A stretch of 64,000 bases of DNA from the NCBI GenBank assembly GCA_963082975.1, contig OY720347.1, positions 44,529,155-44,593,154 of the forward strand, read 5' to 3'. Below are positions 24,477-35,073 of this stretch, piece by piece. The position numbers and the translations under genes were made by a program. The notes under the pieces were generated by a model. The model worked only from the letters and a program-made list of their open reading frames with translations, was not told the origin of the DNA and did no database searches. The stretch's first letter is position 1, and every line of letters starts with the position of its first letter. This stretch comes from Labia minor (taxonomy: Eukaryota; Arthropoda; Insecta; Dermaptera; Spongiphoridae).

Positions 24477-25931
24477 AAAAAAAAATTTTAAATCTTATAA
24501 TAATAACAATAATAATAATAATCTTATCTATAACTGCGGTGTGCTTCCAGAGGAATGGCTGAAATCAACATTTGTTACTATCCCAAAGAAACAATACCCT
24601 AAGAATTGCAGTGACTATCGCCTCATCAGTCTTATGAGCCACATGTTAAAGACCTTTCTTCGAATAATACACGCCCGCATCCGATTAAAATGTGAGTTAG
24701 ACTTAGATGACTCGCAGTTTGGATTCAGAAACGCCTTCGGTACAAGAGAAGCATTATTTGGCTTCAATGTTTTGCTTCAAAAATGTCGTGACCAACACAA
24801 AAATGTATTTGCATGTTTTGTTGACTACGAAAAAGCCTTTGACAGAATAAAACACACTAGACTGATTGAACTTCTGTGCGATGCTGGAGTGGACGAAAAA
24901 GATATCAGGATTATAAAAAATCTGTACTGGAGGCAATATGCCGTAATCAGAGTAGGAAAATCCACAACACCGGGAATTGAGATCCAGAGAGGAGTCCGTC
25001 AAGGATGCATTCTCTCTCCCCTTTTATTTAATCTCTATGCTGACAGAATTTTTAAGGAGGCCTTGGAAGAACTGGATATGGGGGTGAAAGTAAATGGCGT
25101 ACCAATTAGTACAATTAAATATGCCGACGACACTGTGATCCTGTCTGAAAACATTGAAGACCTTCAACTACTTCTAAATAAAATTTCTCAAATTGGAATT
25201 AAAGCGGGCTTAAACATCAATATAGCCAAAACAAAATTTATGGTCTTTAGCCGCCAGCCACATGGAAACGCCTCCCTCCACCTCGATAACAAACAAGTTG
25301 AACGAGTAAGATCTTTTAAATATCTTGGTTGTATCATAAATGACCAGCTAGACCCGGATATCGAAATTAAGTCCAGAATTGAGGCTGCGAGGTCCACCTT
25401 CAATAAAATGAGATCCTTCTTCTGTGATGACAACCTAAATCTTAAATTACGACAGAGAATGGCCAAATGCTATGTTTGGTCCATTCTCTTATATGGTGTG
25501 GAAGCATGGACACTCAAGGTCAGTACGATGAATCGCCTGGAGGCTTTTGAGATGTGGATCCTCAGGCGAATGCTGCGAATTCCCTGGGTCGAGAGAGTTA
25601 CCAACAGGGATGTCTTGAGGAGAGCAAACACACAGCGAGAACTCCTCAACACTGTCAAATGCCGGAAAATCTCTTACCTCGGCCACATCTTGAGAGGTAA
25701 TAAATATCAACTCCTTCAATTAATCCTCAAAGGGAAAATTGAGGGTCGACGTGGACCCGGGAGAAGACGCCAATCCTGGTTAGGGAATATCAGGGAATGG
25801 ACCGGCATAAGGAGCGTGGGAGAGCTGTTCCGCACGGCGGAAAATAGAGACGTTTTCGCCAGAGTGATCGCCGACGTCAGGGAGACCGGACAAGGCACTT
25901 GAAGAAGAAGAAAAAAAAATTTTAAATCTTA
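24477..25931 (+). mobile_element. 5'-truncated RTE LINE insertion with 21-bp target site duplication
   Basis: The 21-bp sequences at 24477-24497 and 25911-25931 (nine A then TTTTAAATCTTA) are identical and flank 24498-25910. The insert starts with TAATAATAAC repeats, encodes an open reverse transcriptase frame, and ends GAAGAAGAAG directly before the right duplication. A short simple tail and a perfect duplication show target-primed reverse transcription, probably recent. Confidence 0.9.
24541..25902 (+). CDS. RTE-type reverse transcriptase, C-terminal 453 codons of LINE ORF2, N-terminally truncated
   Basis: This is the only long intact coding frame in the window. It encodes the RT domain and C-terminal region of a non-LTR retrotransposon protein, which copies LINE RNA into DNA at a nicked target. 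Visible RT motifs: PKKQYPKNCSDYRLISL (about 15-31), FGFRNAFGTREALFGF (60-75), FVDYEKAFDRIKH (motif A, 93-105), RGVRQGCILSPLLFNLYADR (motif B, 150-169), IKYADDTVIL (motif C, catalytic YADD about 194-197) and FKYLGCIIND. The C-terminus has ILLYGVEAW, LRRMLRIPW, YLGHILRG and a basic GRRGPGRRRQSW segment, as in RTE-clade LINEs. The apurinic-type endonuclease domain that should precede the RT is missing. The first codon shown is GTG and the frame is open upstream, so there is no true start. The stop is TGA at 25900. The absence of stops and frameshifts, unlike every other LINE copy here, indicates a young insertion. It cannot be autonomous. Confidence 0.9.
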   Translation: MLPEEWLKSTFVTIPKKQYPKNCSDYRLISLMSHMLKTFLRIIHARIRLKCELDLDDSQFGFRNAFGTREALFGFNVLLQKCRDQHKNVFACFVDYEKAFDRIKHTRLIELLCDAGVDEKDIRIIKNLYWRQYAVIRVGKSTTPGIEIQRGVRQGCILSPLLFNLYADRIFKEALEELDMGVKVNGVPISTIKYADDTVILSENIEDLQLLLNKISQIGIKAGLNINIAKTKFMVFSRQPHGNASLHLDNKQVERVRSFKYLGCIINDQLDPDIEIKSRIEAARSTFNKMRSFFCDDNLNLKLRQRMAKCYVWSILLYGVEAWTLKVSTMNRLEAFEMWILRRMLRIPWVERVTNRDVLRRANTQRELLNTVKCRKISYLGHILRGNKYQLLQLILKGKIEGRRGPGRRRQSWLGNIREWTGIRSVGELFRTAENRDVFARVIADVRETGQGT

Positions 25932-26020
25932 CCTTTCTTGTTTTTCTTATTTTGAAAAAAATCTGAAATTAGTCTTCGCTTCATAATCTTTATGAAATTA
26001 GCAATTAATGTATGTAGCAA

Positions 26021-26285
26021 TGTGGAAGGGGTTGAATTGGTGTCTAGGGTAAATGTTCTCGATAGAGCAACTTCTTGTTTGCGAATTTCTATAAAATGGT
26101 TTATTTACAAATGCCCTACCCGTTGTGGTGGAGAAGGGGGGAGACTTTCTCCTGGACGTCACCAAAGGGCCTGTGGGGGTGAGGGCCTGCGTTTCCGCTA
26201 TCCCTCTGTTAAATTTTACAACCAGGGATAAGGAAGTGGAGTGAGGAGCTCGAAACATCCCTTGACCTCGGTATCAATTTCCACA
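26021..26285 (-). mobile_element. Possible solo LTR, 265 bp
   Basis: Starts TGTGGAA and ends TTCCACA, an inverted TG...CA terminus as in LTRs. On the minus strand AATAAACCATTTTATAG offers a polyadenylation signal about 85 bp before the end. A second, partial copy of the end lies at 34128-34265. No 4-6 bp duplication is visible and no internal retroelement was found, so this is tentative. Confidence 0.4.
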
Positions 26286-26364
26286 TGTATTAATAAAAAA
26301 AAACTTTTTTATTATACACTAAGTTATATTTTAAGAATTTTTTTTCTTTTCTATTTGAAAACAT

Positions 26365-26515
26365 AATATACAGCAATTATTTTTTTTTTCTCTCCTGGGG
26401 GTTTTAACCCCCAAAACCCCCCCTGGTTGCGCCACTGAATATACAGCAATTATTATTTTTTTTCTCTCCTGGGGGGGGTTTTAACCCCCAAAACCCCCCC
26501 CTGGTTGCGCCACTG
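26365..26515. repeat. Tandem duplication of the composite's right terminus
   Basis: Two units of about 73 and 78 bp, each starting AATATACAGCAATTATT and ending CTGGTTGCGCCACTG, lie head to tail. They differ mainly in the length of their G, C and T runs. The element therefore has two potential right ends. Confidence 0.85.
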
Positions 26516-26523
26516 TTATAACT

Positions 26524-27535
26524 ATTCATCAGTTTATACTTAGATATAATGCTTTAATTTATAAATAAAATAACTATATAATTAATTGAAAATTAAGCAA
26601 AAAGACAAAAATACATCTAAAAGTATCAATGCAAAATGAATAACAAAACCAATTTTTTATATTAAATAAATTCTAAAATTTAAGAGATTAATTGATTAAT
26701 TGATTGAAACAAAAAACATGTTTGAAATAAGGTTGTAGGAACATGTTGTTGTGGAAATAAATCAAATCATTATTAGATTGTTTTATAAATCATCAATTAT
26801 TTTTTTTTATTAATAATCATCTTTCAATTTAAAATAAATCGTCTAAATTTTTCTATCCGTTTAGAAAACGATTTATATACTTTTATTAAAATTTATTGAT
26901 CTTTTAATCATTTAACATTTTCTAGAAGAAAAAAAGATAATTTTTTCTTAATCATGTAGTTAATTAATCTCTTTCGTTTCATATAAAAATATCTTTCGAT
27001 GAATAATTCAATCATTGATCTTAATCTGACCCTGAAAAAGTTTCCAACTTTTTTGAAAATCCTATTTAAAGGATTTAATTAAATTAATTACAGTTAAAAT
27101 TATTTTCGATGATAATTGATTGATGGTTAAAAAAATTAAACTGATATTATTTTTTTGTTTTCTCAAAATATCAAAAATGAAATTTTTATATAGGTTAATA
27201 TCACTATATCAAAGCAATGGGGTATAATCAATTTTATTTAATAATAACTTCAGAATATAAGATTAAAAAAAATGGAGAGATATCAAACGAAAACCATTTA
27301 AATTAAAGAAAATTATTAAAGAATTAGGAGACACGGACGATTTAAATACATTAATTTAAATACATAACAGGTAATTTAAATATCAAAAGATTTAGATGAA
27401 AATTTATTAAAATAAACGAAAATCATATAAACAATTAAATTTTGAAATCTTGAATCTTGAATGTTTGGCTTTAACTGATTTAATCGCTGGAATAATCTTA
27501 CTCACTAACTCAATAACTCAATAATTCCTGGAGAC
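26524..27535. other. AT-rich intergenic DNA
   Basis: No gene or bounded repeat recognised. Confidence 0.5.
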
Positions 27536-27539
27536 ATAG

Positions 27540-27700
27540 GTGCGTTCCGTCGTACCTCCTAGATGAAATCAGCTGTGCCGACTATAGCGACCAATCAGGA
27601 TGGAGCTCATCTTTTGTCGTCAAATCAGTGGCGCGTTTATTACTACCAATGAGATTTCCGGAAGGGGAAACTGAGCTGGAGATCGTAGAAAAAAACTAGG
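27540..27700. promoter_or_regulatory. Promoter-like patch with two CCAAT boxes
   Basis: A moderately GC-rich patch in an AT-rich region holds CCAATCA at 27591 and CCAAT at 27646, same strand, 55 bp apart, with CpGs (GTGCGTTCCGTCGTACC, AGTGGCGCGTT). This spacing and context fit NF-Y-dependent TATA-less promoters. No first exon or donor site could be assigned, so it is a candidate only. Confidence 0.3.
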
Positions 27701-27966
27701 AGATGACTTTAAGGAACAAATATAATCAGAAGAAAAAGGAATAAGACCAACCAATTCTTTGTAGATTTTCGGGGATAATATCATTTATAGCAGATGATCT
27801 CAAATGGGGTCGCATCACACATTTTGTAAAGCTCTGATATATTATATAAGCATAAATAAATTGATAAATACAGAAAAAAACTCAACATCACAAATAAAAT
27901 TACAAATAAAATAATTGTAGGTCATTATTTTGTCAATGAACCGATTTTTAACTTAAAATTCTCTTC

Positions 27967-29400
27967 TTAAAAAACTCGAAAGTTCTTGGCCTCAGCAACC
28001 TCATTTCTCCAAGTGTCTCTTTCCTGAGCCACAACCATTTCCCATTCTAGCCACGTGCCCTGTCCATCGCAGCCTTCTCGATTTTGTAATTCTAACTATA
28101 TTTGGAGATGCATAAAGGTCATGCGATTCCTCGTTATGCAGTCTCCGCCATTCCCCGGTGACCTCATCTTTCTTTGGCCCATAAATGCTTCGAAGAATCC
28201 TATTCTCAAAGACTCTAAATCTAGTCTCGTCTCCTAAGGTCATAGACCATGCCTCACATCCATACAATATAACCGGATAAATAATTGTTTTATATATTTT
28301 AATTTTGATTCCCTTTGATAATAATTTTGACTGCATGCTAAGAAGTGTCACGCGATTGCAACTCGAATCTTCGTGGTTACAAAAGTATTTAAATTTAAAT
28401 TTAAATTTTTCTCCATTTTCATAATCTACATTTTGTATGTTAAGACTTTGTGTGTTAATACTGCTCCTTTCTGTTACTAAATATTTTGTTTTATCACTGT
28501 TAATTTCAAGCCCCATCTCTTTCCTATCCCTATTAATTTATTACGATAACTTTATATAATTGCATTAGCCGCAACTCCTATCATATTTATGTCGTCTACG
28601 CAACCCAAATCTTGAAATTTTTTGTTTAATTGTATTCCGTTTGATTTTTCCACAATTTGTCTAATCACATATTCCAATACTAAATTAAATAAAATTGGTG
28701 ATAGCCCGTATCCTTGTTTTAACCCATTCCGAATTTCGAAAGTTTCTGACAATTGATTCCCGCATATTTGTATCATATTGTAAATATTGTATTTTCGGAG
28801 TTTCCGTTGAGATCAAAATTTGAAAAAGTTTATCCGGGTATATTGAGTCATATGCTTAACAGAACATGTTTCTGAACAGAAATATTGAATTCGCGTTTTT
28901 GTTCTAATATCTGCCTTAATGAAAATTTGTGATCTAATGTTAGTCAATTTGGCTTGAATCCGCATTGATATTCCTTTTATATTTCCTCTGCATATGGTCG
29001 TAATTTTAATAAAATAGAAGAGAATCTTATATGATGTCGTCAAAAGAGAAATTACCCTTTATTTATTGCAATCCCTTCTTTTTCTCTTCTGAAAAACTGA
29101 GATAATAATTGTCTCTTGACATTCTAATGAAATTTTTTCCATAGATCGTATGAACTAATTTGTGCATATTCTCTATAAAGGATTTCCACTATATTTGATT
29201 ATTTCTGCCGGGATCCATCTCTATTCCCTCTGCTTTATTATTTTTAAATTTTCCCATTATCATTTCTAGCTCATGTAATGTTAGTTCTACAAGATTATTT
29301 TCTGCTAGTCTACCGATAAGGTTTCTGTTCGATTACCTAGATTTTCATTTAATAATTTTTTAAAATAATTCTTCCATATATTTTTAATATCGTTCTAACT
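27967..29400 (-). pseudogene. LINE A copy, longest coding fragment in the window (~1.4 kb)
   Basis: Minus-strand reading, from 29400 down: WKNYFKKLLNENLGN, NNKAEGIEMDPG (the linker before RT), then NGLKQGYGLSPILFNLVLEY (RT motif B), CVDDINMIG (motif C, with YADD changed to CVDD), MGLEINSDKTKYLV, YGCEAWSMTLGDETRFRVFE, LHNEESHDLYASPNIVRITK and GHVARMG. The 3' end is the GGCCAAGAACTTTCGAG-type block at 27967-27990. Frameshifts and stops break it, and the catalytic box is altered. The 5' end stops at a poly-A stretch at about 29405. It is a non-LTR element of the endonuclease-reverse transcriptase type common in insects; clade not certain. Confidence 0.8.
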
Positions 29401-29734
29401 TATATTATAAAAAAAAAAAAAAAAAAAAATTATACTAATATTTAAAATGATTTTGGTATAAGAAATAATTTCAGTAACAATTGCGAAATAATAAATCATT
29501 CAATAAAATATAATTAAATCTAGTTTTATATATATTTTTTTAATGTTTTCGAAAGGCGTCTTTATAGCAAGGTACAAATGAGAACTGAAGGCCAAACCTT
29601 GTTACAATATGAATTTAAGATAATAAGAGAGTATTATTATTTTGCTATTTTTTTAGTATGCTTAAATATAGCAAATAAAGTGAATATAGAAAAACTATAA
29701 AAAATTAAAATTTGAAAAATATATCAACATCTAT

Positions 29735-29985
29735 ATTAAAAGAATGAATTGGAGATGGGCAGGATATTTTGTAAGAATGGACGATGGACAAAAACATCTA
29801 TAGAATGTACCATTGAGAATAAGAGGAAGCACGGAAGGCCTTCGAAGAAATGGACCGATGATTTTTCTATAATGGCCGATACACACAAGAGCGGGTCAAC
29901 GATTGGTGTGGAAGCATTTGGGAGAGGCATATGCCCTAAGAGGCCTGTTTTCATAATAATATTAAAAAAAAAAATGTACTAATAT
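29735..29985 (+). pseudogene. RTE-like LINE C-terminal remnant
   Basis: In mixed frames the plus strand reads RMNWRWAGYFVRMDDG, NKRKHGRPSKKWTDD and WKHLGEAYAQEACF. RTE proteins end with this series (RWAGHIAR, RGRPxxRWxDD, LGEAYxQQ). It is a heavily truncated, frameshifted copy ending in an AT-rich tail. It is distinct in sequence from the copy at 24541-25902. Confidence 0.7.
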
Positions 29986-30454
29986 CTAATTTTAAAAAAA
30001 TTGTAAATAAAATATGAACCAATAAAGGCAATAATAATTAGGGGTGAAACGATACGAGAAAATATAAGTACTTATTCGATACTTCTCTTTCGATACCAAG
30101 ATTTTTCATTTGAGCAGACAGTCAGACATAAATTGAAGTTAAGAAAAACGTAATAATAAAATAGTTATGTTTAAAATAAAATGTAAGTTTTTTTGTATTT
30201 ATTGCTTTTTATTATCATTGTCATATTATATCCTCCAAAAAAATCTTCATCAAAATCCTTACGGTTTAGATTAGAGGGACCTCTCACCTCGCAGAATTTG
30301 ATGAAACATTGCCAGTTGATTCTTTGATTAATTCTAAGAAACTTTTTCCTTAGACAATTCTTGGGTAAACTTCTAGTTTTCGAGATAAAAAGGATTAAAG
30401 ATTGGATATAAATCCATTGATATCCCATTTAGCTACCATGTCTTATCAGTTTGA

Positions 30455-30468
30455 CCAGCAGAGGGCGC
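30455..30468 (+). promoter_or_regulatory. CTCF-consensus-like motif
   Basis: CCAGCAGAGGGCGC fits the CTCF core consensus CCASYAGRKGGCRS at every position. It lies between the left arm of element H and repeat E copy 1. One match by chance in 64 kb is possible, so occupancy is an inference. Confidence 0.35.
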
Positions 30469-30486
30469 GGCTAATTATCGGTTTTT

Positions 30487-31108
30487 ACCGACCGACGATA
30501 GTAAGGGAGGTATTGTTTTCACACCAAATTTCACATGTGGAGATTTTTAAATATCTCCACGAATCATGCATTTTCTTAACAGAAAAAAGTATTTTTAGCA
30601 TGATGTCTGTCCGTCCGTCCGTCCGTATAGATGAGTGTACAGCCTGAACGGCTCAACCGATTTTGATGAAATTTGGTATATTTACTTAATGCATCAGTGG
30701 GATGAATTGATCAATTTTTGGTGCAAATCCGGAAACCGGAAGTGGTAGTATTAGCGATCGACGATAGGAATGGAAGGGTTATTTTCACACCAAATTTCAC
30801 ATGAGGAGATATTTTTATATATCACCTCGAATCATGCATTTTGTATTGGTTTTATCCTCGGGAAAATCATATTTATTAGTTTTTTCTTGATTTAAAATTA
30901 TATGACGTCATCCAGCCATTCATGACGTCACAGCCTGGTCTTATATATTCTAAATAAAATAAAATTAAAAATATTTATGTTATATCCATATCTGTTTTTT
31001 ATTACATTAATAGATATATTAATATTATTTGAAATTGTTTCTGTAGCTGGAAATTAATTTACTTCAAACCGTCGGTCGGTTCGGACCTGGCCACAGGTCA
31101 ACTTATTT
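30487..31108 (+). mobile_element. Helentron-like element E, copy 1 (best copy)
   Basis: Subterminal inverted repeats ACCGACCGACG (30487) and CGTCGGTCGGT (31070-31080) are perfect. Near the left third is a (CCGT) microsatellite, followed by CGATTTTGATGAAATTTGG and AACCGGAAGTGGTAG. Toward the right are two TGACGTCA palindromes (30903, 30923). Three bases after the right repeat comes a perfect stem-loop, GACCTGgccaCAGGTC, then AACTTATTT. This is the layout described for Helentron-associated elements such as Drosophila DINE-1. No ORF is present. Other copies: 39336, 40104, 52790 (reverse). Confidence 0.75.
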
Positions 31109-31692
31109 GAGTTAGGATTGTATATAGAAAATTTAAAAATTAATTAATTAAATAATTTCCCTATATCCAAACCGAACAGAAAAAACAAAAAATTAGTGAA
31201 TATGTGAATAATTAATGAATTAGTCAATAAAAATTACTTAATGGCTGCACATTTCGACATTCATAAACAACTAATTTATATCCAATCTTTAATCCTTTTT
31301 ATCTCGAAAACTAGAAGTTTACCCAAGAATTGCCTAAGGAAAAAGTTTCTTAGAATTAATCAAAGAATCAACTGGCGAAGTTTCATCAAATTCTGCGAGG
31401 TGAGAGGTCCCTCTAATCTATACCAATCTTACATAGCGTGAAAAGGGGCCCAAGTTTTTAATTGGATTCACAAAAAGTTTGCACACCCATAGATAGAACA
31501 TTGCTCACTATTTAGATAAATGTGGATATAGTAATCGATGATAAAAATGACTTAACTGGTTCTTTATTGTACGTATGTATTATATATTTTATGATATCAA
31601 TCATTCAGCATCAAATATTAAAAAATATTGGGTTTATTTACGAACGATATTATTAGTTTTTTATGTAAACCGAGACATTTTTATGTCCTGAG

Positions 31693-31938
31693 CAGTGATG
31701 TATTGATAAAATAAGAAGTAAGCGAACGCCTAGTGGGAGCAAAACTATATTTTTCCATATAAGTTTTTATTTTTTCTTATTCTTACTATACAAAATATTA
31801 ACGAATACAAAAAAAGAAATTCTAACATTAGATTTAAGTGGGAGTTGTCGGAACATGAAAAAGTACTGGAACGCTTCCAGTTCTGAAAAAAGGTAAGGGA
31901 ACGTCGTTCTCCCGCGTTCCCCTCCCAATACACTACTG
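31693..31938. mobile_element. hAT-like MITE, 246 bp
   Basis: The inverted ends CAGTGATGTATTG and CAATACACTACTG match at 11 of 13 positions. The right inner part, GGGAACGTCGTTCTCCCGCG, is GC-rich. Flanks GTCCTGAG / ACACTGAG share five of eight bases, a weak trace of an 8-bp duplication. Confidence 0.55.
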
Positions 31939-31944
31939 ACACTG

Positions 31945-34125
31945 AGACATTATAAAAACGGGATGGATGAGTTCCCTAAGTATGTAGCAAAGTAAACAAT
32001 TGTGGATTTATTATATAAAATAAGTTGTACTGCATGTTCAGAATTTAAAAAAATTATACATTAACTTTATTTTTTTTCTATTTGAAATATTTGTTTCAAA
32101 ATTTTAATTATAATGTAAGAAAAATATTTGATAATTTATTAATATAAAATTATTATTGAATCTCTCTCTCTATATATAGAGATATATTCACGTGAAATAT
32201 TTTTCCACAATAAAAAAATTGTAAATTGAGTAATTATAAGAGTAATTAATTCAATCGAAATAGTAACAACTTTAAAAGATATATAAAAAAAAATTATATA
32301 TTGAGAATTTAAAAATGAAAATAAATAGTAAATAGTACATAAGAAAATAATCACGATATTCAATTATTTTTTAAAATTATTAATTAAATAAAATAAAACA
32401 ATTGAACTTTAAATAGGGCTTCCTCCTCTGCCCATAAATTAGCCCTTCCAAGCCAGAAGAAAGAAGTTGGAAAAAGTGATGAAAAAAAGAAAGTTTGTCT
32501 TATTACAAAATAATAACATGGCCTTTGTTCTGTATGCCTATTGAATCAACTGATAGTGCCTTTGATTTTTTGTATTTCGAAATGAAACTGTCACATTCGG
32601 GGCAACCTGAAATACAACTTATCTACCTTAGGGGTGCATGATCTCCCCCAATATGGGTGGATCACTCATGCTAATGGAAAAGGTCCTTCGCTCAAAAGGT
32701 AAACAACAATTTGTTCCTGTTCAGGATATTACCTTCTCAAAATCCCGTTCTCATTCGATCCACATTAACTACTGTCTCAGTAAAACATAAAGAAAGAATT
32801 GAGATTTGGCATGCTATTAATTCAGTTCATGCTATCCATCCCTTAAAAATAGCATGGAACTTTTTTATACACCCACAATTTGTTATTTATTAATTCTAAT
32901 CTAATCTATGGATTTGTAAGATGAGAACATGCATCTTTCGATGGAAATAGAAGGCAACCTCCTGAAAATCCCTAACAACAAAATATATATTATACCAAAG
33001 ATTAGCGATACTCGATTAACCACACATCGAAACCTACCATTTCTAATTTCCCTTCTCTCTTCTGCCTCCTTTATCAATCCTGACTCTTGATAGATGTATT
33101 CTAAAAAAAATTTCCTGATCTCAATAAATTTTATAATATAGTTTAATATATATCTCTATAATCTCCCAAAGAATATTACGAAAACAAAAAAAATTAATTT
33201 AAATTCAATTATACTTACTATTATGTATATATTCAACTTTACTTGAAATATTACGTACATTTATATTGAAAATTAATAATTTATACCCATTTTAAAATGT
33301 ACCATGATAAATAAATAACGATGATTACTTACATTTGGTGAGCTGTATTATGTACATCATTTGATCATCACCGGGATAAAGAAGATAATGAAGAATTCAA
33401 ATCAACATCGAGTATCAGGAGCGAAGTTTAAATCATGAAATAGAAGTAAAAGAGATCATATTAGATAATGAAATTTTAAAATAAATATATATAAATTTAA
33501 ATTGAATTAAAAATTAAATCAATAATAAATACTGATCTCGAAGTTATTAAAGGGTGAATAGACTCGAATTCAATTTCAATTGATATCTCATCTCTCTCGC
33601 CTGGATAAATAAGAAATTAAGTAAGATTAGATAAGATTTATAACAACGAAATAAAAAAATAAATAAATAACATTAATATGATTCAAAAGGTGTATAGATT
33701 TAAAATATTATTTTATTTCTATGACATTAAATTACTAAAATTTTTAAAATTTAAAAATATTTCGGAAAATAATACCAACATTATTTAAAAAAATATTTAA
33801 ATAAATATATTTAATAAAAATTGAATTAAAATTATTTAATAAATATATAAGTAATATATCAGTAAAAAATTATAAAAATTCATTTTACAATATTTAGTTT
33901 TTATTGAAATATTTTTTATGTTCATTTTAAGAAAAAAATTTACTGGCGGGGACTAAATACTACTAACTTAACAATACACTGATGTTGAAAATATAATGAT
34001 GGATTAAAGAAGAGTAAGAAATCGGATACCAGATTTATTGCTAGAAATACAAAGGAGAGGTGTCAGAGATTAATGAGATTAGAAATAATTCATAGAATAT
34101 TTAAAATTAATAATATATATATGTA
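31945..34125. other. AT-rich intergenic DNA, one unusual normal-GC stretch
   Basis: From 32415 to 33070 base composition is closer to ordinary unique DNA, and a 60-codon plus-strand ORF (32711-32893) runs through it. I recognise no domain, splice signal or repeat there. A decayed gene or unknown repeat is possible. Confidence 0.4.
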
Positions 34126-34127
34126 GT

Positions 34128-34265
34128 GATTTCGGAAGGTGTTGGATCGTTGTCTAGGGGTATATTATCTTGATAGAGAGAGCAACAACACTTCTTGTTT
34201 GGGGTTTTCTATAAAATGGTTTATTTACAATAAATATACATAGGCAAACACACGCACTCTCTCAT
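34128..34265 (-). repeat. Second, partial copy of the LTR-like end
   Basis: GAAGGTGTTGGATCGTTGTC through TTTCTATAAAATGGTTTATT matches the first ~100 bp of 26021-26285, with a small insertion. Confidence 0.45.
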
Positions 34266-34799
34266 CAACATAGTCATCACGAATCTAAACAGTAAAAATA
34301 TATATATATACTTATATATATTTATATGAATATAAGATATAAATATATATGAATTAAAGATATATACAGTATATATATTTAAAAATAAACAGCACAAACT
34401 AATTCTTCATGTATTTTAAAGAGAATTAAATTAATAAATGAATCTAACAAATTTTTAAAATTTAATAATATTTCAGAAAATAATACTAACATTTTGTTAA
34501 TTTTCATTTAAAAAAATATTTAAAGGAAATTAAATCAATTAAATAATTTTTATTTAATTTTTAATAAAATTGAGATAGATCTTAAATCGAATTTAATTAT
34601 TTTCAAAAATTTTTATAAAAAAAAATTATAAAATTTATATACATATATATAATATCAGTAAAACATTAAAATCCATTTTGTAAAATGTAATATTTATTGA
34701 AATATTTTTTTAAAGTTCGCTAATAAAAATCTTTTTTTTTAAAATTACAAATAAAAAAAATTAATTATCATAAATTCGATTAATTTTTGATTTGCGAAT

Positions 34800-34965
34800 G
34801 ATTTGAGGGATGATTTCGGTGGGAAGGCCGCTCAGTATCATACATTACAGTGTGAAAGTCAAGCAAGTGAATGCCAATGCGCTCGAGCAGGCAGGCAGTG
34901 GGAGGTGTGCAGAGACGGCGGAGGGGAATGGAGAGGGGCGTACGGGGACGAGTTGAGTCACACTA
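34800..34965. promoter_or_regulatory. GC-rich, CpG-containing island
   Basis: About 165 bp of GC-rich DNA (GGAAGGCCGCTCAG, CGCTCGAGCAGGCAGGCAG, GGGGCGTACGGGGACGAG) stand alone between long AT stretches. There is a 61-codon frame from 34803 but no donor site or known domain. It could be a promoter, a first exon or a foreign GC-rich repeat. Strand unknown. Confidence 0.3.
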
Positions 34966-35073
34966 CAATTTTTTTTTATTATAAATAAAAATCATATTAA
35001 TGAAATAAAAACACAATTATTATTTTTTTTTAATTAAAGGTGCTTTTGAATAGATCTAAAATTTATTTAAGAA

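Larger units (their letters stand above)
23373..26515. mobile_element. hAT-like composite element, 3.14 kb, with TTATAAC duplication
   Basis: Inverted termini CAGTGGCGCAACCAG (23373) and CTGGTTGCGCCACTG (ends 26515) are perfect over 15 bp, flanked by direct repeats TTATAAC (23366-23372 and 26516-26522). Inner termini carry long G and C runs. A possible transposase N-terminus (24346-24438, minus), an RTE insertion (24498-25910) and a possible solo LTR (26021-26285) lie inside. hAT elements normally make 8-bp duplications; only 7 bp match exactly, so the superfamily assignment is tentative. Confidence 0.65.
30263..31424. mobile_element. Palindromic long-TIR element H with 147-bp arms
   Basis: The left arm (30267-30413) and right arm (31274-31420) are reverse complements with only about three mismatches that I can see; similarity may extend to 30263/31424. 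Outer end: GGTTTAGATTAGAGGGACC. Flanks ATCCTTAC / AATCTTAC could be a degraded 8-bp duplication (6 of 8). The 860-bp centre holds repeat E copy 1 and a CTCF-like motif. No coding sequence. Superfamily not assigned. Confidence 0.75.

Noticed and set aside
24754-25898. Minus-strand frames of 60-92 codons inside the RT gene
   Set aside because: Antisense shadows of the 453-codon RT frame; none shows a known domain.
34803-34988. 61-codon frame in the GC-rich island as a protein
   Set aside because: No domain, start context or splice support; kept only as a regulatory or exon candidate.
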